Part shown: positions 32,134-42,000 of the stretch, one piece after another
Layout: the number at the start of each line of letters is the position of its first letter
Numbering within the stretch: position 1 is the stretch's first letter
NCBI RefSeq assembly: GCF_032813545.1
Contig: NZ_CP136520.1
Coordinates: forward strand, 738,001-802,000
DNA length: 64,000 nucleotides
DNA from: Nodosilinea sp. E11
Lineage (GTDB): Bacteria > Cyanobacteriota > Cyanobacteriia > Phormidesmidales > Phormidesmidaceae
Direction of reading: 5' to 3'
Notes under the pieces: generated by a model
The model's input: only the letters and a program-made list of their open reading frames with translations
Told to the model about the DNA's origin: nothing
Databases searched by the model: none
Translations under genes and position numbers: made by a program

Positions 32134-33004
32134 AGATATACTCTACAGCCAGATAGTCAGCTATCTTTTGCAGCAGGCTATCAGACCGCAGGGGCCTAGC
32201 CACCGCGTCGTCAAAGCCGGCCTGAAGGAGAGCCCGGTATCCCCCCTCTATTCTCTCCGCTAGGGCAATGATTTTTGCGGGCACAAACAACTCTGCCGGA
32301 GTCTCGGGCTGTAGCTGACGCTGTTCAATGGTGCGCAAGTGCCGCACAGTTTCAGCCCCATCCATCTCGGCCATGGCCATCTCCATCAAGATTAAATGGG
32401 GCTGCCAACTGGCCCAAGCCAGAATAGCCTCTTGCCCGCTCGTGGCTACCTGAAGCTCAAACCCGAGCGGTGCCAGCAGAGTCTGAAGCAGCACACGCCT
32501 TTTCCAGTCATCATCTACGATCAAAATTCGGTAGGGGGGGTGACCAGGGGCTAGCGCGATCGCCCGTCGCGCCTCTCGATCTGCAAAAACAGGCTCTAAC
32601 GGAGGATCGCTCAGCCTATCGTGAACAATAGCTTGAGCAAGCAGCCAATCGATGGTGTAAACAAGGTCCATCTCAGAGAACTGGGTACTGGGTAAACAGG
32701 CATCGCCCCCCCAACTGAGCCAGGCATCGATCGCTAAGGTTTGACTAGGCTCCAGAACGATAACCGCTTTAGCCATTGGCCACTGAGATTTTAGAGCCGC
32801 TAGGCCGTCGAGCCCTAGGCTGCTACCCAGTACCATCACCACCGGGGGGCCAATGATAGGGGGAGCAGAACCGCTAGACTGCTCCCCAAAGATTAGGCGG
32901 TAGCCACTTTTACATCCTAGCCACCGCCGCAAAAGGGCATTATCCGCGGGGCCACAGGCTATGCATAACACAGTGATTGGGGTTAAAGCTGAGAAAGATT
33001 GCAT
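32114..33004 (-). CDS. Pseudo-receiver protein with Glu at the phospho-site
   Basis: A 296-residue protein. Its second half (about 150-290) is a receiver of the same subfamily as the C-terminal receivers of neighbouring kinases, entered through LAPGHPPYRILIVDDDWKRR. The catalytic set is altered: the phospho-acceptor position is Glu (LILMEMAMAEMDG), the switch Thr is Ala (IIALAERI) and the conserved Lys is Arg (VARPLR). The first half (about 10-130) looks like a more degraded receiver. It therefore probably does not take part in phosphotransfer and may be fixed in an active-like state. It overlaps the hybrid kinase gene at 28717 and is likely its partner. Confidence 0.82.
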   Translation of the reverse strand: MQSFSALTPITVLCIACGPADNALLRRWLGCKSGYRLIFGEQSSGSAPPIIGPPVVMVLGSSLGLDGLAALKSQWPMAKAVIVLEPSQTLAIDAWLSWGGDACLPSTQFSEMDLVYTIDWLLAQAIVHDRLSDPPLEPVFADREARRAIALAPGHPPYRILIVDDDWKRRVLLQTLLAPLGFELQVATSGQEAILAWASWQPHLILMEMAMAEMDGAETVRHLRTIEQRQLQPETPAELFVPAKIIALAERIEGGYRALLQAGFDDAVARPLRSDSLLQKIADYLAVEYIYAPGHV

Positions 33005-33255
33005 AAGGGCAGAAATAACTGTGAGAGCCTGGCCCAGGTTCTAAGAGCTGAAAATTCGTCAACCCTGCAAAATGAGCCCTGCTCCCACAGTTAAAGTGTC
33101 AATTTCAGGAACAGTTCCATCATGGAAATTAACTGTGACAATCTTGTGAAACCGGAAACCTTTTTCTGGCGAGCCTGTTTTTACCCGTTGGGGGAACCCC
33201 GGCAATAACGACCCAGTCGTCTGCCAAGCCAACGGGGATAGGTGAGTGGGTTCAA

Positions 33256-33279
33256 GGTGTCGGGTGTCGGGTCTCGGGT
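33256..33279 (+). repeat. Heptanucleotide tandem repeat
   Basis: GGTGTCG, GGTGTCG, GGTCTCG and a partial copy. It is the reverse complement of the tract at 3935-3958. The 33005-33324 spacer is otherwise unremarkable. Confidence 0.75.
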
Positions 33280-33324
33280 ATAGTTGGCCGACTGATACTG
33301 CAGAGGACTAGGCGGTTCTGTCTG

Positions 33325-34746
33325 CTAAATAGCGTTTGAACTACTGAGACAAATTTGGTTGCCCCCCTGGGCTTTAGCCTGGTAAAGCGCGCTATCGGCC
33401 TCTGCCAATAACTGATCTGCCGTGCCTGTCGGCAGGGGAATTTGGCTTGCCACTCCCAAACTCAGGCTCACCCGCTCACACTCTGGCTGCGGAACCCCTA
33501 ACCGAAGGCTGGCGATCGCCCTCTGGATCTGCTCAGCAACTTGAGCCGCACCCTGCCTAGTCGTATGGGGCAGCACAATGGCGAACTCTTCGCCCCCGTA
33601 GCGAGCGACCATGTCGGCGGGGCGCTTGACGACAGCGGCTATGACCTCGGCTACCCGCCGCAGACATTCGTCGCCAATGGCATGGCCACAGAGATCGTTA
33701 AATCGCTTAAACCGATCAATATCGCCCATGATTAGCGATAGGGGCTGCTGCATTCGGGCTAGCCGCTGCCACTCCATCTGAAGATACTGGTCAAAGGCTC
33801 GCCGATTAGACACCTGGGTTAGTCCATCCTGGGTGGTTAAGATTTGAAGCTCTCTGATCGTGGCCTGCATTTGGGCGACCACCTGTTTGTACTGAGTCAT
33901 GTTGCTAAGCCGGGCAACTAGACCATCGCCCAAGCGACTGGCCATCAGCTCAAACCACAACGGAATCTCGCCGTTGGGTTGACAGAGTAGTTCGCACTGT
34001 AACGACTCATGCTGTTCTACCACTTGAACAAATAGATTAAACACATCGTCACTGTGGGGGTTGTCAGCCAGGATCTCAGAAAGGGTGACACCCGCCAACT
34101 CAACGGGCGATCGCCCCACCCAGTCGGCCAGGGCAGCATTGCCCATCAACCACTGAAAATCTTCAATGTCTCCTTGCTGGTTACGGGTGGTTTTAAAGGC
34201 GGCCACACCCTCGGCTAGAGAATTGAGTACCTGACTGAGCAGTTGGTATGACTGCTCTATATGGATTAGCGATCGCTGTTGTTCACAATTCTCATGGCGA
34301 AGGCGATCGTTTTCGACCTGAAGCTGTTGCTGCTGCCGCTGCACCTGAAGCTGATAACGCACGCGAGCCAGCACTTCATCAATTTGGTAGGGTTTGGCAA
34401 TGTAGTCGACGCCCCCTAGGTTGAAGGCCCGCACCTTATCGCGGGTGTCGTCGGACACGCTGAGGAAGATAACAGGAATGTCGCGGGTTCTGGCGTCGCC
34501 CTTAAGCCTTTGGCAAAGTTCGTAGCCATTCATCTGGGGCATACGAATATCTAGCAGCACCAAATCGGGGAGGGTTTCCTGTAGCCGATTAAGGGCCAGG
34601 GCTGCACTTTTAGCACAACGTACCAAATATCCGGCTGCCGACAAAGCCAGCAGCAGCAGCCGCAAATTATTGGGGGTATCGTCGACGACTAAGATTTCCT
34701 TTGGCTCCGTGATCATTAGGTTCTCAAAGGCTTGACTGTCTGACAT
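33325..34746 (-). CDS. Receiver-PAS-GGDEF diguanylate cyclase
   Basis: A 473-residue response regulator that should make cyclic-di-GMP. The receiver (about 15-135) has KEILVVDDTPNNLR and Asp in LVLLDIRMPQMNGY. A coiled coil and a PAS-like domain (about 165-295) follow. The GGDEF domain (about 310-468) has the active motif in RYGGEEFAIVLP, and an inhibitory-site RxxD (RPAD) lies five residues upstream, so product feedback is expected. It is divergent from the EAL gene at 35251, so synthesis and breakdown genes sit back to back. Confidence 0.92.
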   Translation of the reverse strand: MSDSQAFENLMITEPKEILVVDDTPNNLRLLLLALSAAGYLVRCAKSAALALNRLQETLPDLVLLDIRMPQMNGYELCQRLKGDARTRDIPVIFLSVSDDTRDKVRAFNLGGVDYIAKPYQIDEVLARVRYQLQVQRQQQQLQVENDRLRHENCEQQRSLIHIEQSYQLLSQVLNSLAEGVAAFKTTRNQQGDIEDFQWLMGNAALADWVGRSPVELAGVTLSEILADNPHSDDVFNLFVQVVEQHESLQCELLCQPNGEIPLWFELMASRLGDGLVARLSNMTQYKQVVAQMQATIRELQILTTQDGLTQVSNRRAFDQYLQMEWQRLARMQQPLSLIMGDIDRFKRFNDLCGHAIGDECLRRVAEVIAAVVKRPADMVARYGGEEFAIVLPHTTRQGAAQVAEQIQRAIASLRLGVPQPECERVSLSLGVASQIPLPTGTADQLLAEADSALYQAKAQGGNQICLSSSNAI

Positions 34747-35250
34747 ATTTCGGGAACTAACTCAGTGATGGCATGGTGACGGTGCTTTTCATTCCTCCAG
34801 CTTAAAAGAGGGCTACCGGTGAGCCCAGATCGAGTAGAGATATGGTGTAAGTACCACAGCTTAAGGGGACTTAGAGCGGAAGTATGCCAGTTCAGCTACA
34901 TCTCCACCGGCCTTGCCGCTCAAGCACCTAGAGTGCAATCAGTCGCCCTGCTACTCCCGACCCTAGCGGTGAAAACGCACAAGATTCACGATCTAGGCCC
35001 ATTACCGGTCCAGCCCAGCGCCACAGTTCCGGTAACGACCCACCCTTAGTGTTCACAGAAAAGCCACATTTATTTTCTAGAGTGATACTGAAGCCTTCCC
35101 CTCAGCAGATCGGATCACTCCAGACCCCGTTAATCGCTAAAGCTGCCGCTCCATCCTGCGAACGCCCCCATTTCAGGACGCGATCGTGCCGCCAACTTCT
35201 TCCAGTGTCCCTGGTTAATTCCTTGTTTAGTCGCATTGCGTAGAATTTTC
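34747..35250. other. Divergent intergenic region between cyclic-di-GMP genes
   Basis: About 500 bases separate the diguanylate cyclase (minus) from the EAL gene (plus). It should hold both promoters. The short open frames inside have compositions unlike the neighbouring proteins and no ribosome sites; I see no gene and no clear operator. Confidence 0.5.
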
Positions 35251-36393
35251 ATGGCTCTTTTTCCTCCAGCTCAGCCCGCTAACAATACGACCTTAGCCAC
35301 TCGCGACTTAATCCATCCCACCCACGATTCGTCCCTACGCATCTGCCACGAACTGAGAACCCCACTGACATCGATACAAGGGGCGCTAAAACTTTTGGGA
35401 GGTCAGCATTTTGGAGCACTATCCGATGATGGGCAGCGGCTGCTGGCCATTGCGATCAACAACACCGATCGACTAGTCCGCCTAGCCGATGCCCTAGAGG
35501 TGACGCCTACCCCTCTGTTGACGGTGCTTTCTGATTCAAAAATCGAGCTGCTACAGCTCGAAAATGACCTACACAAAGCAGTAGAGCAAGAAGAACTATT
35601 TTTGCTCTACCAACCCATTGTTTCACTTGAAACCAATCAAATTATTGGCTTTGAGGCCTTAGCTCGATGGCAGCACAGCACCCGGGGTGTCATTTCGCCA
35701 GAAATTTTTATTCCATTGGCAGAGAAAACTGGCTTAATCTATGCCATGGGATTCTCTTTACTAAAGCAAGCCTGTCATCAGTTACGGCGATGGCAAACAG
35801 AATTCCCCTCTATTTCTCCCCTTAGTATCAGTGTCAATCTTTCCGCTTTACAGTTATTACAGCCTGGACTCCCGGAGCAAATCGATCAGATTCTTAAGCA
35901 AACTCATATCTCTCCCATTAGTCTAAAGCTAGAGATCACTGAAAGCGCTCTGATTGAAAATAAACGTTTAGCACTAGAGACTCTAGTACAGTTACAGCAG
36001 ATTGGCATACAGCTTTATATTGATGACTTTGGTACTGGCTACTCGTCCTTAGGTCGCCTACAAGAGCTTCCCTTCGACACCCTAAAGCTCGATCGATCCT
36101 TTATTCATAGCAAAAATTGGGCCATGAGTGAAGCTATTTTGATACTTGCCCAAAGACTAAATTTAGATGTCATAGTTGAAGGAGTAGAGACTTTAGAAGA
36201 TTTTCTTTGCCTCAAAAAGCTGGGCTGCAAAAAAATGCAGGGATATTTTTTCTCTAGGCCTATGGATGAGATCACGATCTCGTCTATGCTGATGGGACAG
36301 ATGTTAGAAAACAGATCTAGCGTTGCCGGCAACTCTATGCCGGCCTGCGATTACCACCAAAATCCCAAAGCCGATACAGTCCCTAGAGCCTAG
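35251..36393 (+). CDS. HisKA-EAL fusion phosphodiesterase
   Basis: About 380 residues. Residues about 25-90 are a HisKA dimerisation helix pair with an intact H-box, RICHELRTPLTSIQGALKLL, but no HATPase follows. From about 110 to 345 is an EAL domain with catalytic residues visible: GFEALARW, SVNLSAL, LEITESAL, YIDDFGTGYSSL, LKLDRSF, VEGVET and MQGYFFSRP. It should hydrolyse cyclic-di-GMP to pGpG. The HisKA part may only dimerise the protein, or may be phosphorylated by one of the kinases encoded nearby. ATG at 35251 is preferred to TTG at 35236. Confidence 0.88.
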   Translation: MALFPPAQPANNTTLATRDLIHPTHDSSLRICHELRTPLTSIQGALKLLGGQHFGALSDDGQRLLAIAINNTDRLVRLADALEVTPTPLLTVLSDSKIELLQLENDLHKAVEQEELFLLYQPIVSLETNQIIGFEALARWQHSTRGVISPEIFIPLAEKTGLIYAMGFSLLKQACHQLRRWQTEFPSISPLSISVNLSALQLLQPGLPEQIDQILKQTHISPISLKLEITESALIENKRLALETLVQLQQIGIQLYIDDFGTGYSSLGRLQELPFDTLKLDRSFIHSKNWAMSEAILILAQRLNLDVIVEGVETLEDFLCLKKLGCKKMQGYFFSRPMDEITISSMLMGQMLENRSSVAGNSMPACDYHQNPKADTVPRA

Positions 36394-36523
36394 GAATAAA
36401 GGCATAGCCTCGACTTAAAAACTGCGACTACCGACATCCTCAGTCTTGAGTTGCGATCTACAAAAAACCTAGACATTTTGATAAAAAATTAGGTAAGCTT
36501 TGTCTCCGTCGGTGCTCTACGAA

Positions 36524-38653
36524 ATGAAATCTACCCAGAAAAATGATCTTTGTCCGTTAACCCAGTCAACTCTAACGGCTCTAACACTTACCATTAAAGA
36601 TGGTAACGATGAGATCACAGTGACCCTGGGAAAAAACTATTACTCAATTGGGCGCGACTCAGACAAAGATATCCGGTTGTCTTCCCCAGGTGTGTCTCGT
36701 TCCCATGCCAGCTTAGTTTTGCTAGATGGTAGCTACTACATTGTAGATGGCGATCCAGAATTTGGCCCTAGCAAAAACGGCATTTTGGTCAACGGCAAGA
36801 TTGTTAAAAAGAAAAAACTTAACGTCGGTGACGTAATTACATTTTGTCGTGGAGTTTGCGCCGAAATAACAACTCATGATGTTGATACAGCTGATCAAGA
36901 AAATAGTGGTCAATACGCTTTTCAAAGCAAAGCTTCTATCTCAAATTCGGCCCCAATAAGCTGTGGATCACAGCCTAAGATTGGCTTTTTTTCTGGCTTT
37001 CCCGATCTCATCATTAGTCTTGATCCAGACGGCCACATACTAGGATTTCAAAATGCCACCGATCCTGAGCTACCACAGCTATCCTCTCGCCATCTTGGGC
37101 AATCTGTGGCCGAGTGTTTTTCAATCAATTTTGCCATTAATTTGTTTAAACACATTCGCCAATTAGAAAATTCGCAGGTTGCCAAAGAATTTGAATCCTC
37201 CTTACCTGTAGGTAATCAGTTTTTGTTTTGCGAAGCTAGAATTTACTCTAGCCTTAATCACCAAAAAGTTGTAATCATTCGAAATATAAACGAGCGGAAA
37301 AAACTAGAGAAAAAAATCCTGATGGAGGCTGCTCACGACAGTCTTACCGGGCTTCCCAGTCGTAATCTTTTCATGGAAAAAGTTGCGATTTCTGTGTCGT
37401 TAAAGAAGCGAAAGAAAAGCTATAATTTCGCCGTAATGTTTATTGATCTAGATCGCTTCAAAATAATTAACGATAGCCTTGGTCATCTGGCTGGAGATCA
37501 GCTGCTGGTTGATGTTGCCATCAGGCTCAAAGACTGCCTTCGACCTCAGGATACTGTGGCGCGGCTAGGGGGCGACGAATTTGCTATTTTGCTACACGAC
37601 ATCCAAACCGTTGATGATGCGGTTGAAGTAGCAGAAAGAATTCAAGTAAAGCTCTCTCTACCGCTCACGCTAGAAAATAGAGAAATTTTTCCCAGCGCCA
37701 GCATTGGCATAGCTTTTAGCAAGACAGTTTATAATAATGTCGAAGAAATTATTAAAGATGCCGATATTGCGATGTATCGATCAAAAGCTTCTGGTCGATC
37801 TCAATACACTGTTTTCGAACATGCAGATAATGATAAGATGCTGGGGTTTTTACAGCTCGACAGTGCTCTTAAGCGAGCTATTGAGCGCCAAGAATTTGTG
37901 CTTCACTATCAACCCATATTCGAGCTCAAAACTCAGAAAATGATTGGGCTAGAAGCTTTAATCCGATGGCTTCATCCTCAAAAAGGGCTACTTGAGCCTC
38001 ATCATTTTTTTGGGCAAGCTGAAGAAACCGGGCTAACGGATGCGATCGGCAAATGGACTTTACAGCAATCTCTCAAGCAGCTTAGAGAGTGGGAAAGCAA
38101 ACTTGCCCATAGTTTCCCCCTATTTTTGAGTATCAATATTTCCAAGCGCCAATTTTCTGCTCCTGATTTTCTAGATACTATTTACCACGTAATGGGTAAA
38201 TACCAATTTGGTGCCCACAGACTAAAGCTAGAAATAGCCGAATCTACTATCATGGCCAACATTCAATCCTCGATCGCTATCCTCAAGGAGCTAGAAAAAA
38301 TAGGCATTAAGATTTTCATTGATGACTTTGGCACTGGCTATTCATCTCTTAGCTATTTACATGATTTACCCATTGATGCTCTCAAAATCGATAAATCATT
38401 CATAAATGGCATGGATAATGATGCAACCAGCACAGGATTTACGATTATTCAGTCCATCATTGGGCTAGCCCACAACCTAGGAGTTGAAGTGATCGCAGAA
38501 GGAATAGAGTGCACCCGCCATGTAGCCTGGCTAAGATCATTCAACTGTGACTATGGGCAAGGATTTTACTTTGGAAAACCTGTTTCATCCCAAGAGATTA
38601 CACCACTTATCAAGGCTGAAGCCAAGGATTGGTGCATCTCACACACTAACTAG
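36524..38653 (+). CDS. FHA-GGDEF-EAL cyclic-di-GMP protein
   Basis: About 709 residues. An FHA domain (about 25-120; YSIGRDSDKDIRLSS, VSRSHASL, KNGILVNG) should bind a phosphothreonine partner. A PAS-like segment (about 150-270), GGDEF (about 280-440, RLGGDEFAILL) and EAL (about 455-700; GLEALIRWLHP, LEIAEST, FIDDFGTGYSSL, IDALKIDKSF, AEGIE, GQGFYFGKP) follow. Both catalytic domains keep their key residues, so it may be bifunctional. The FHA input would link Ser/Thr kinase signalling to cyclic-di-GMP. The gene is AT-richer than most in the window. ATG at 36524 is preferred to TTG at 36500; neither has a strong ribosome site. Confidence 0.9.
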   Translation: MKSTQKNDLCPLTQSTLTALTLTIKDGNDEITVTLGKNYYSIGRDSDKDIRLSSPGVSRSHASLVLLDGSYYIVDGDPEFGPSKNGILVNGKIVKKKKLNVGDVITFCRGVCAEITTHDVDTADQENSGQYAFQSKASISNSAPISCGSQPKIGFFSGFPDLIISLDPDGHILGFQNATDPELPQLSSRHLGQSVAECFSINFAINLFKHIRQLENSQVAKEFESSLPVGNQFLFCEARIYSSLNHQKVVIIRNINERKKLEKKILMEAAHDSLTGLPSRNLFMEKVAISVSLKKRKKSYNFAVMFIDLDRFKIINDSLGHLAGDQLLVDVAIRLKDCLRPQDTVARLGGDEFAILLHDIQTVDDAVEVAERIQVKLSLPLTLENREIFPSASIGIAFSKTVYNNVEEIIKDADIAMYRSKASGRSQYTVFEHADNDKMLGFLQLDSALKRAIERQEFVLHYQPIFELKTQKMIGLEALIRWLHPQKGLLEPHHFFGQAEETGLTDAIGKWTLQQSLKQLREWESKLAHSFPLFLSINISKRQFSAPDFLDTIYHVMGKYQFGAHRLKLEIAESTIMANIQSSIAILKELEKIGIKIFIDDFGTGYSSLSYLHDLPIDALKIDKSFINGMDNDATSTGFTIIQSIIGLAHNLGVEVIAEGIECTRHVAWLRSFNCDYGQGFYFGKPVSSQEITPLIKAEAKDWCISHTN

Positions 38654-38692
38654 AACAATTGCTAGCTTGGTACGTTTTCAGGGGGATTTTAT

Positions 38693-38893
38693 ATGCGTTA
38701 CTCGTCTAGAATTTCAAGTTACCAATCCAACTCTTCCATACCTAAACGCTGGCGTCCTAAAGCTGAGGATACGTGTGACTTTAGCGCTGACGACGTATCT
38801 CGTAGCCTAGGAAAGCTGATTGGCCACGGCTCAGATGGCCAGCCCAAACCGACTGATCTAGAGCAACTGCCAGAGTCTTATTTAGCGGATTAG
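38693..38893 (+). CDS. Small hypothetical protein
   Basis: A possible 66-residue protein starting 39 bases after the FHA-GGDEF-EAL gene, with GGGGGA about seven bases before its ATG. It is Ser-rich at the start, then charged (KRWRPKAEDTCDFSADD), and soluble. I do not recognise it. The ribosome site and spacing support a real gene, but the length alone does not. Confidence 0.4.
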   Translation: MRYSSRISSYQSNSSIPKRWRPKAEDTCDFSADDVSRSLGKLIGHGSDGQPKPTDLEQLPESYLAD

Positions 38894-39090
38894 AGTCACA
38901 GACTTCCATAAAACAATGCCTGAGGTGTGTTAGGTAGAGCCGTGAAGCGGGTAAGGTTAAGTAAAACGCATCTGCCGCCCTTGGCTATAGGTTTGAGCAA
39001 AACTGCACATGGCCAAAACTATCCCTCCTCCAAGTTCACATCATTTCTCCAATGGGATAATTGATGGATAACCAATAGTTAGGCATTGCT

Positions 39091-42000
39091 GTGCGTCAAC
39101 GTCGTGAGTCAACCCGTTCTGTGGGCTCTACACTGCTGCTGTCCCTGGTTCTACAGGCTGCGGCGGTTGCAGGCCTGATTGGAGTACTGCTGGTTAACTC
39201 GCTAGCGACGGCAGAGAGCAGTCTCACTTTGGCGATCGCACTGTGTGCTGGCCTAGAGGCAGTCGCCCTGAGTCTAACCATTGGCCAACGCACTGCTGCA
39301 AAGCCGATGGCTGCCGCCACTGGCCCAGGTCAGGCAATCGCCGCCACCCTTCAGTCTGCGGAAGCTCGCTATCTCTCGATCTTAGAAGAGCAAACAGAGC
39401 TGATTGCCCGCTTCAAACCAGACGGCAGCATAATTTTTGTCAATGATGCCTACTGTCGCTATTTTGGCCTGCCCAGGGCAAACCTAGAAGGGCGCAGCTA
39501 TGAGCCTAGGGTGTACCCCGCCGATCAGCCGGTAATCAATCGATGCCTAGCGGCGCTGTCGCCAGATCACCCGATCAGCACGGTCGAAAACCGCGTATAT
39601 GCCAAAGGGGAAGTCCGGTGGACCAAGTGGACCAACAAAGCCCTCTATGACGAACAAGGCCACCTGATAGAGCTACAGTCGGTAGGGCAAGATATTCACG
39701 ATCGCAAGCAGGCCGAACTGGCGCTGGCCGCCAGTGAAACCCGCTTTCAACGCCTAGTAGCCGCGTCTCCGGCGGTGATTTACACCGTGATCGAAGGTGC
39801 GACAGGCATTGTCCGGTTTGAGTACCTGAGCCCGGCGGCTGAGGAGATTCATGAGATTTCGGTAGCCGATCTGTTACAGAACGGATCGTTGATCTCTGAG
39901 CAAATGCATCCCGACGATCGAGAGCGGTACCGCAAGGCCTACAGCGCTAGTCTAGCGGCGATGGAAACGTTTACGTGCGAGTGGCGGATTATCACTCCCT
40001 CGGGCAAAACCAAGTGGCTTAAAGCCAGCTCTCGTCCAGAGCAGCGCCCCAATGGTGAGGTGGCCTGGCACGGCATCATTTTAGACATTAGCGAACGCAA
40101 GCGAGCTGAGCTAGAGCGCAGCACCCTACAAGCGGCCCTGTTAGAGGCTCAGCAGGTCGCCCACATTGGCAACTGGGAGTTTGATCTGACCAGCCAAACA
40201 ATCACCTGGTCTCCCGAACTCTTTCACATGTTTGGCCTCGACCCAGCTCAGGGTGAGCCGACCTATGCCGACTACCTGCAATTGATTCATCCCGACGATG
40301 TCGAACTGTTGCAGCAGTTGGTTAACCAAGCCGCCATAGCCGGAACACCCTATCGTCTCGACTATCGGGCACTCTTGCCTGACGGCTCTATGCGCTACCA
40401 CGAGGGGCGCGGCAGAGTTGAGCGCGATCGCAACGGCCAAGTGGTGCGGCTGTTTGGGACTGCCCTCGACATCACCGATCGCAAGCTGAGCGAAATAGCC
40501 CTCCAAGCCAGCCAACTGCGGCTACAGCTAGCTCTCGACAGCAGCGGCACCGGCACCTGGGACTGGAATATGCAGACCAATCAGGTGGTGTTTGATGAAA
40601 AGCAGTGGAAAGCCTTTCTGGGCTTTGATCCAGATGAACCCCTCAGCAACAGCATCACTGAGTGGGACAACCGGATTCATCCCGAAGACAAAGCCCAGCT
40701 GCAGGCGGATGTCAGTCAGCATATCGCGGGCCACACCGAGATCTATGAAAGCACCCACCGCATTCGCTGCCAAGATGGCAGCTATAAATGGAATTCGGTG
40801 CAGGGAAAAATCATTGAGTGGGACGAGCAGGGCAATCCGGTCAGGTTTATTGGCATCTATCGCGATATTAGCGACAGCAAGCGGGCGGCAGAGGCCCTAC
40901 AGACCAGTGAGGCTAGGTTTCGGGGCATCTTTGAGCAAGCGGCAGTGGGCATCAACCAGGCAGATGCCTCAGGGCAGTTCATCCAAGCCAATCAATATTT
41001 CTGCGATCTATTGGGCTACACCCAAGCTGAGTTACTGAGCCTGAATTTTCGAGATGTTACCCACCCCGACGATTTAAACCCAGCTTCAATATCTCGTCTC
41101 TTTACGGGAGAGTTAGAATTCGTCACCATCGAGAAGCGCTATCGCCACAAGCAGGGTGACTGGATCTGGACTCAAGCGACGCTGTCGGCCATCCGAGATG
41201 GAGCCGGGCAGGTCGTCTCTGATCTGGCGATCGTGGTAGATATTCGCGATCTGAGATGGGCCAACGCCGCGCTACAAGCCAGTGAAGCCCGACTCCGCGC
41301 TATTTTTGACCAGGCTCTAGCAGGAATTAATCAAGTCGATACGCTGGGGCAATTTACAGAAGCCAATCAGTATTTTTGCGATCTGCTGGGCTATTCCAGA
41401 GCAGAATTGCTGGCCCTCACAATCGAAGATCTCATCCACCCGGAGGATTTCGCCCAGTACCGAGAGCCAGTCGCGCAGATTTTGCGCGGTGAGATTGACA
41501 ACCTCAGACTAGAAAGACGCCAGCGCCACAAAAATGGCGACTGGATTTGGACGGAGACCATGATTTCTCTGCTGCGCGATGAAGACGGACAGATCGTCGG
41601 CAATTTGGCGGTGGTGATCGATATTCGCGATCGCAAACAGGCCGAACAGACCATTCGCCTGCAAGCCGAGCGCGAGACCCTGCTGCGGGAAATCACCCAG
41701 CACATTCGCCAATCGCTAGATCTTCAAACTATTTTCAACACCGCCTGCCAAGAGATTCGCGCCTGTCTCCAGGCTGACCGGGTGGGAATTTTTAAGTTTT
41801 ATTCTCACGCTGACTACAACGCCGGTGAGCTGGTGGCCGAGGCTGTGGTCAATGACTTCGCACCTGCGATCGCCAGTCCCATTCGCGATCACTGCTTTGG
41901 AGCAAGACAGGCGGCGTTCTACACCAAAGGTCACTACTCTATCGCCAATGACATCTACCAAGATGACTTAGAACCCTGCTATGTCGAGCTTCTAGCCCAG

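Noticed and set aside
34819..35243. Two tandem short open frames (76 and 64 codons) in the divergent spacer
   Set aside because: No ribosome sites, odd composition and no recognisable motif; more likely promoter region.
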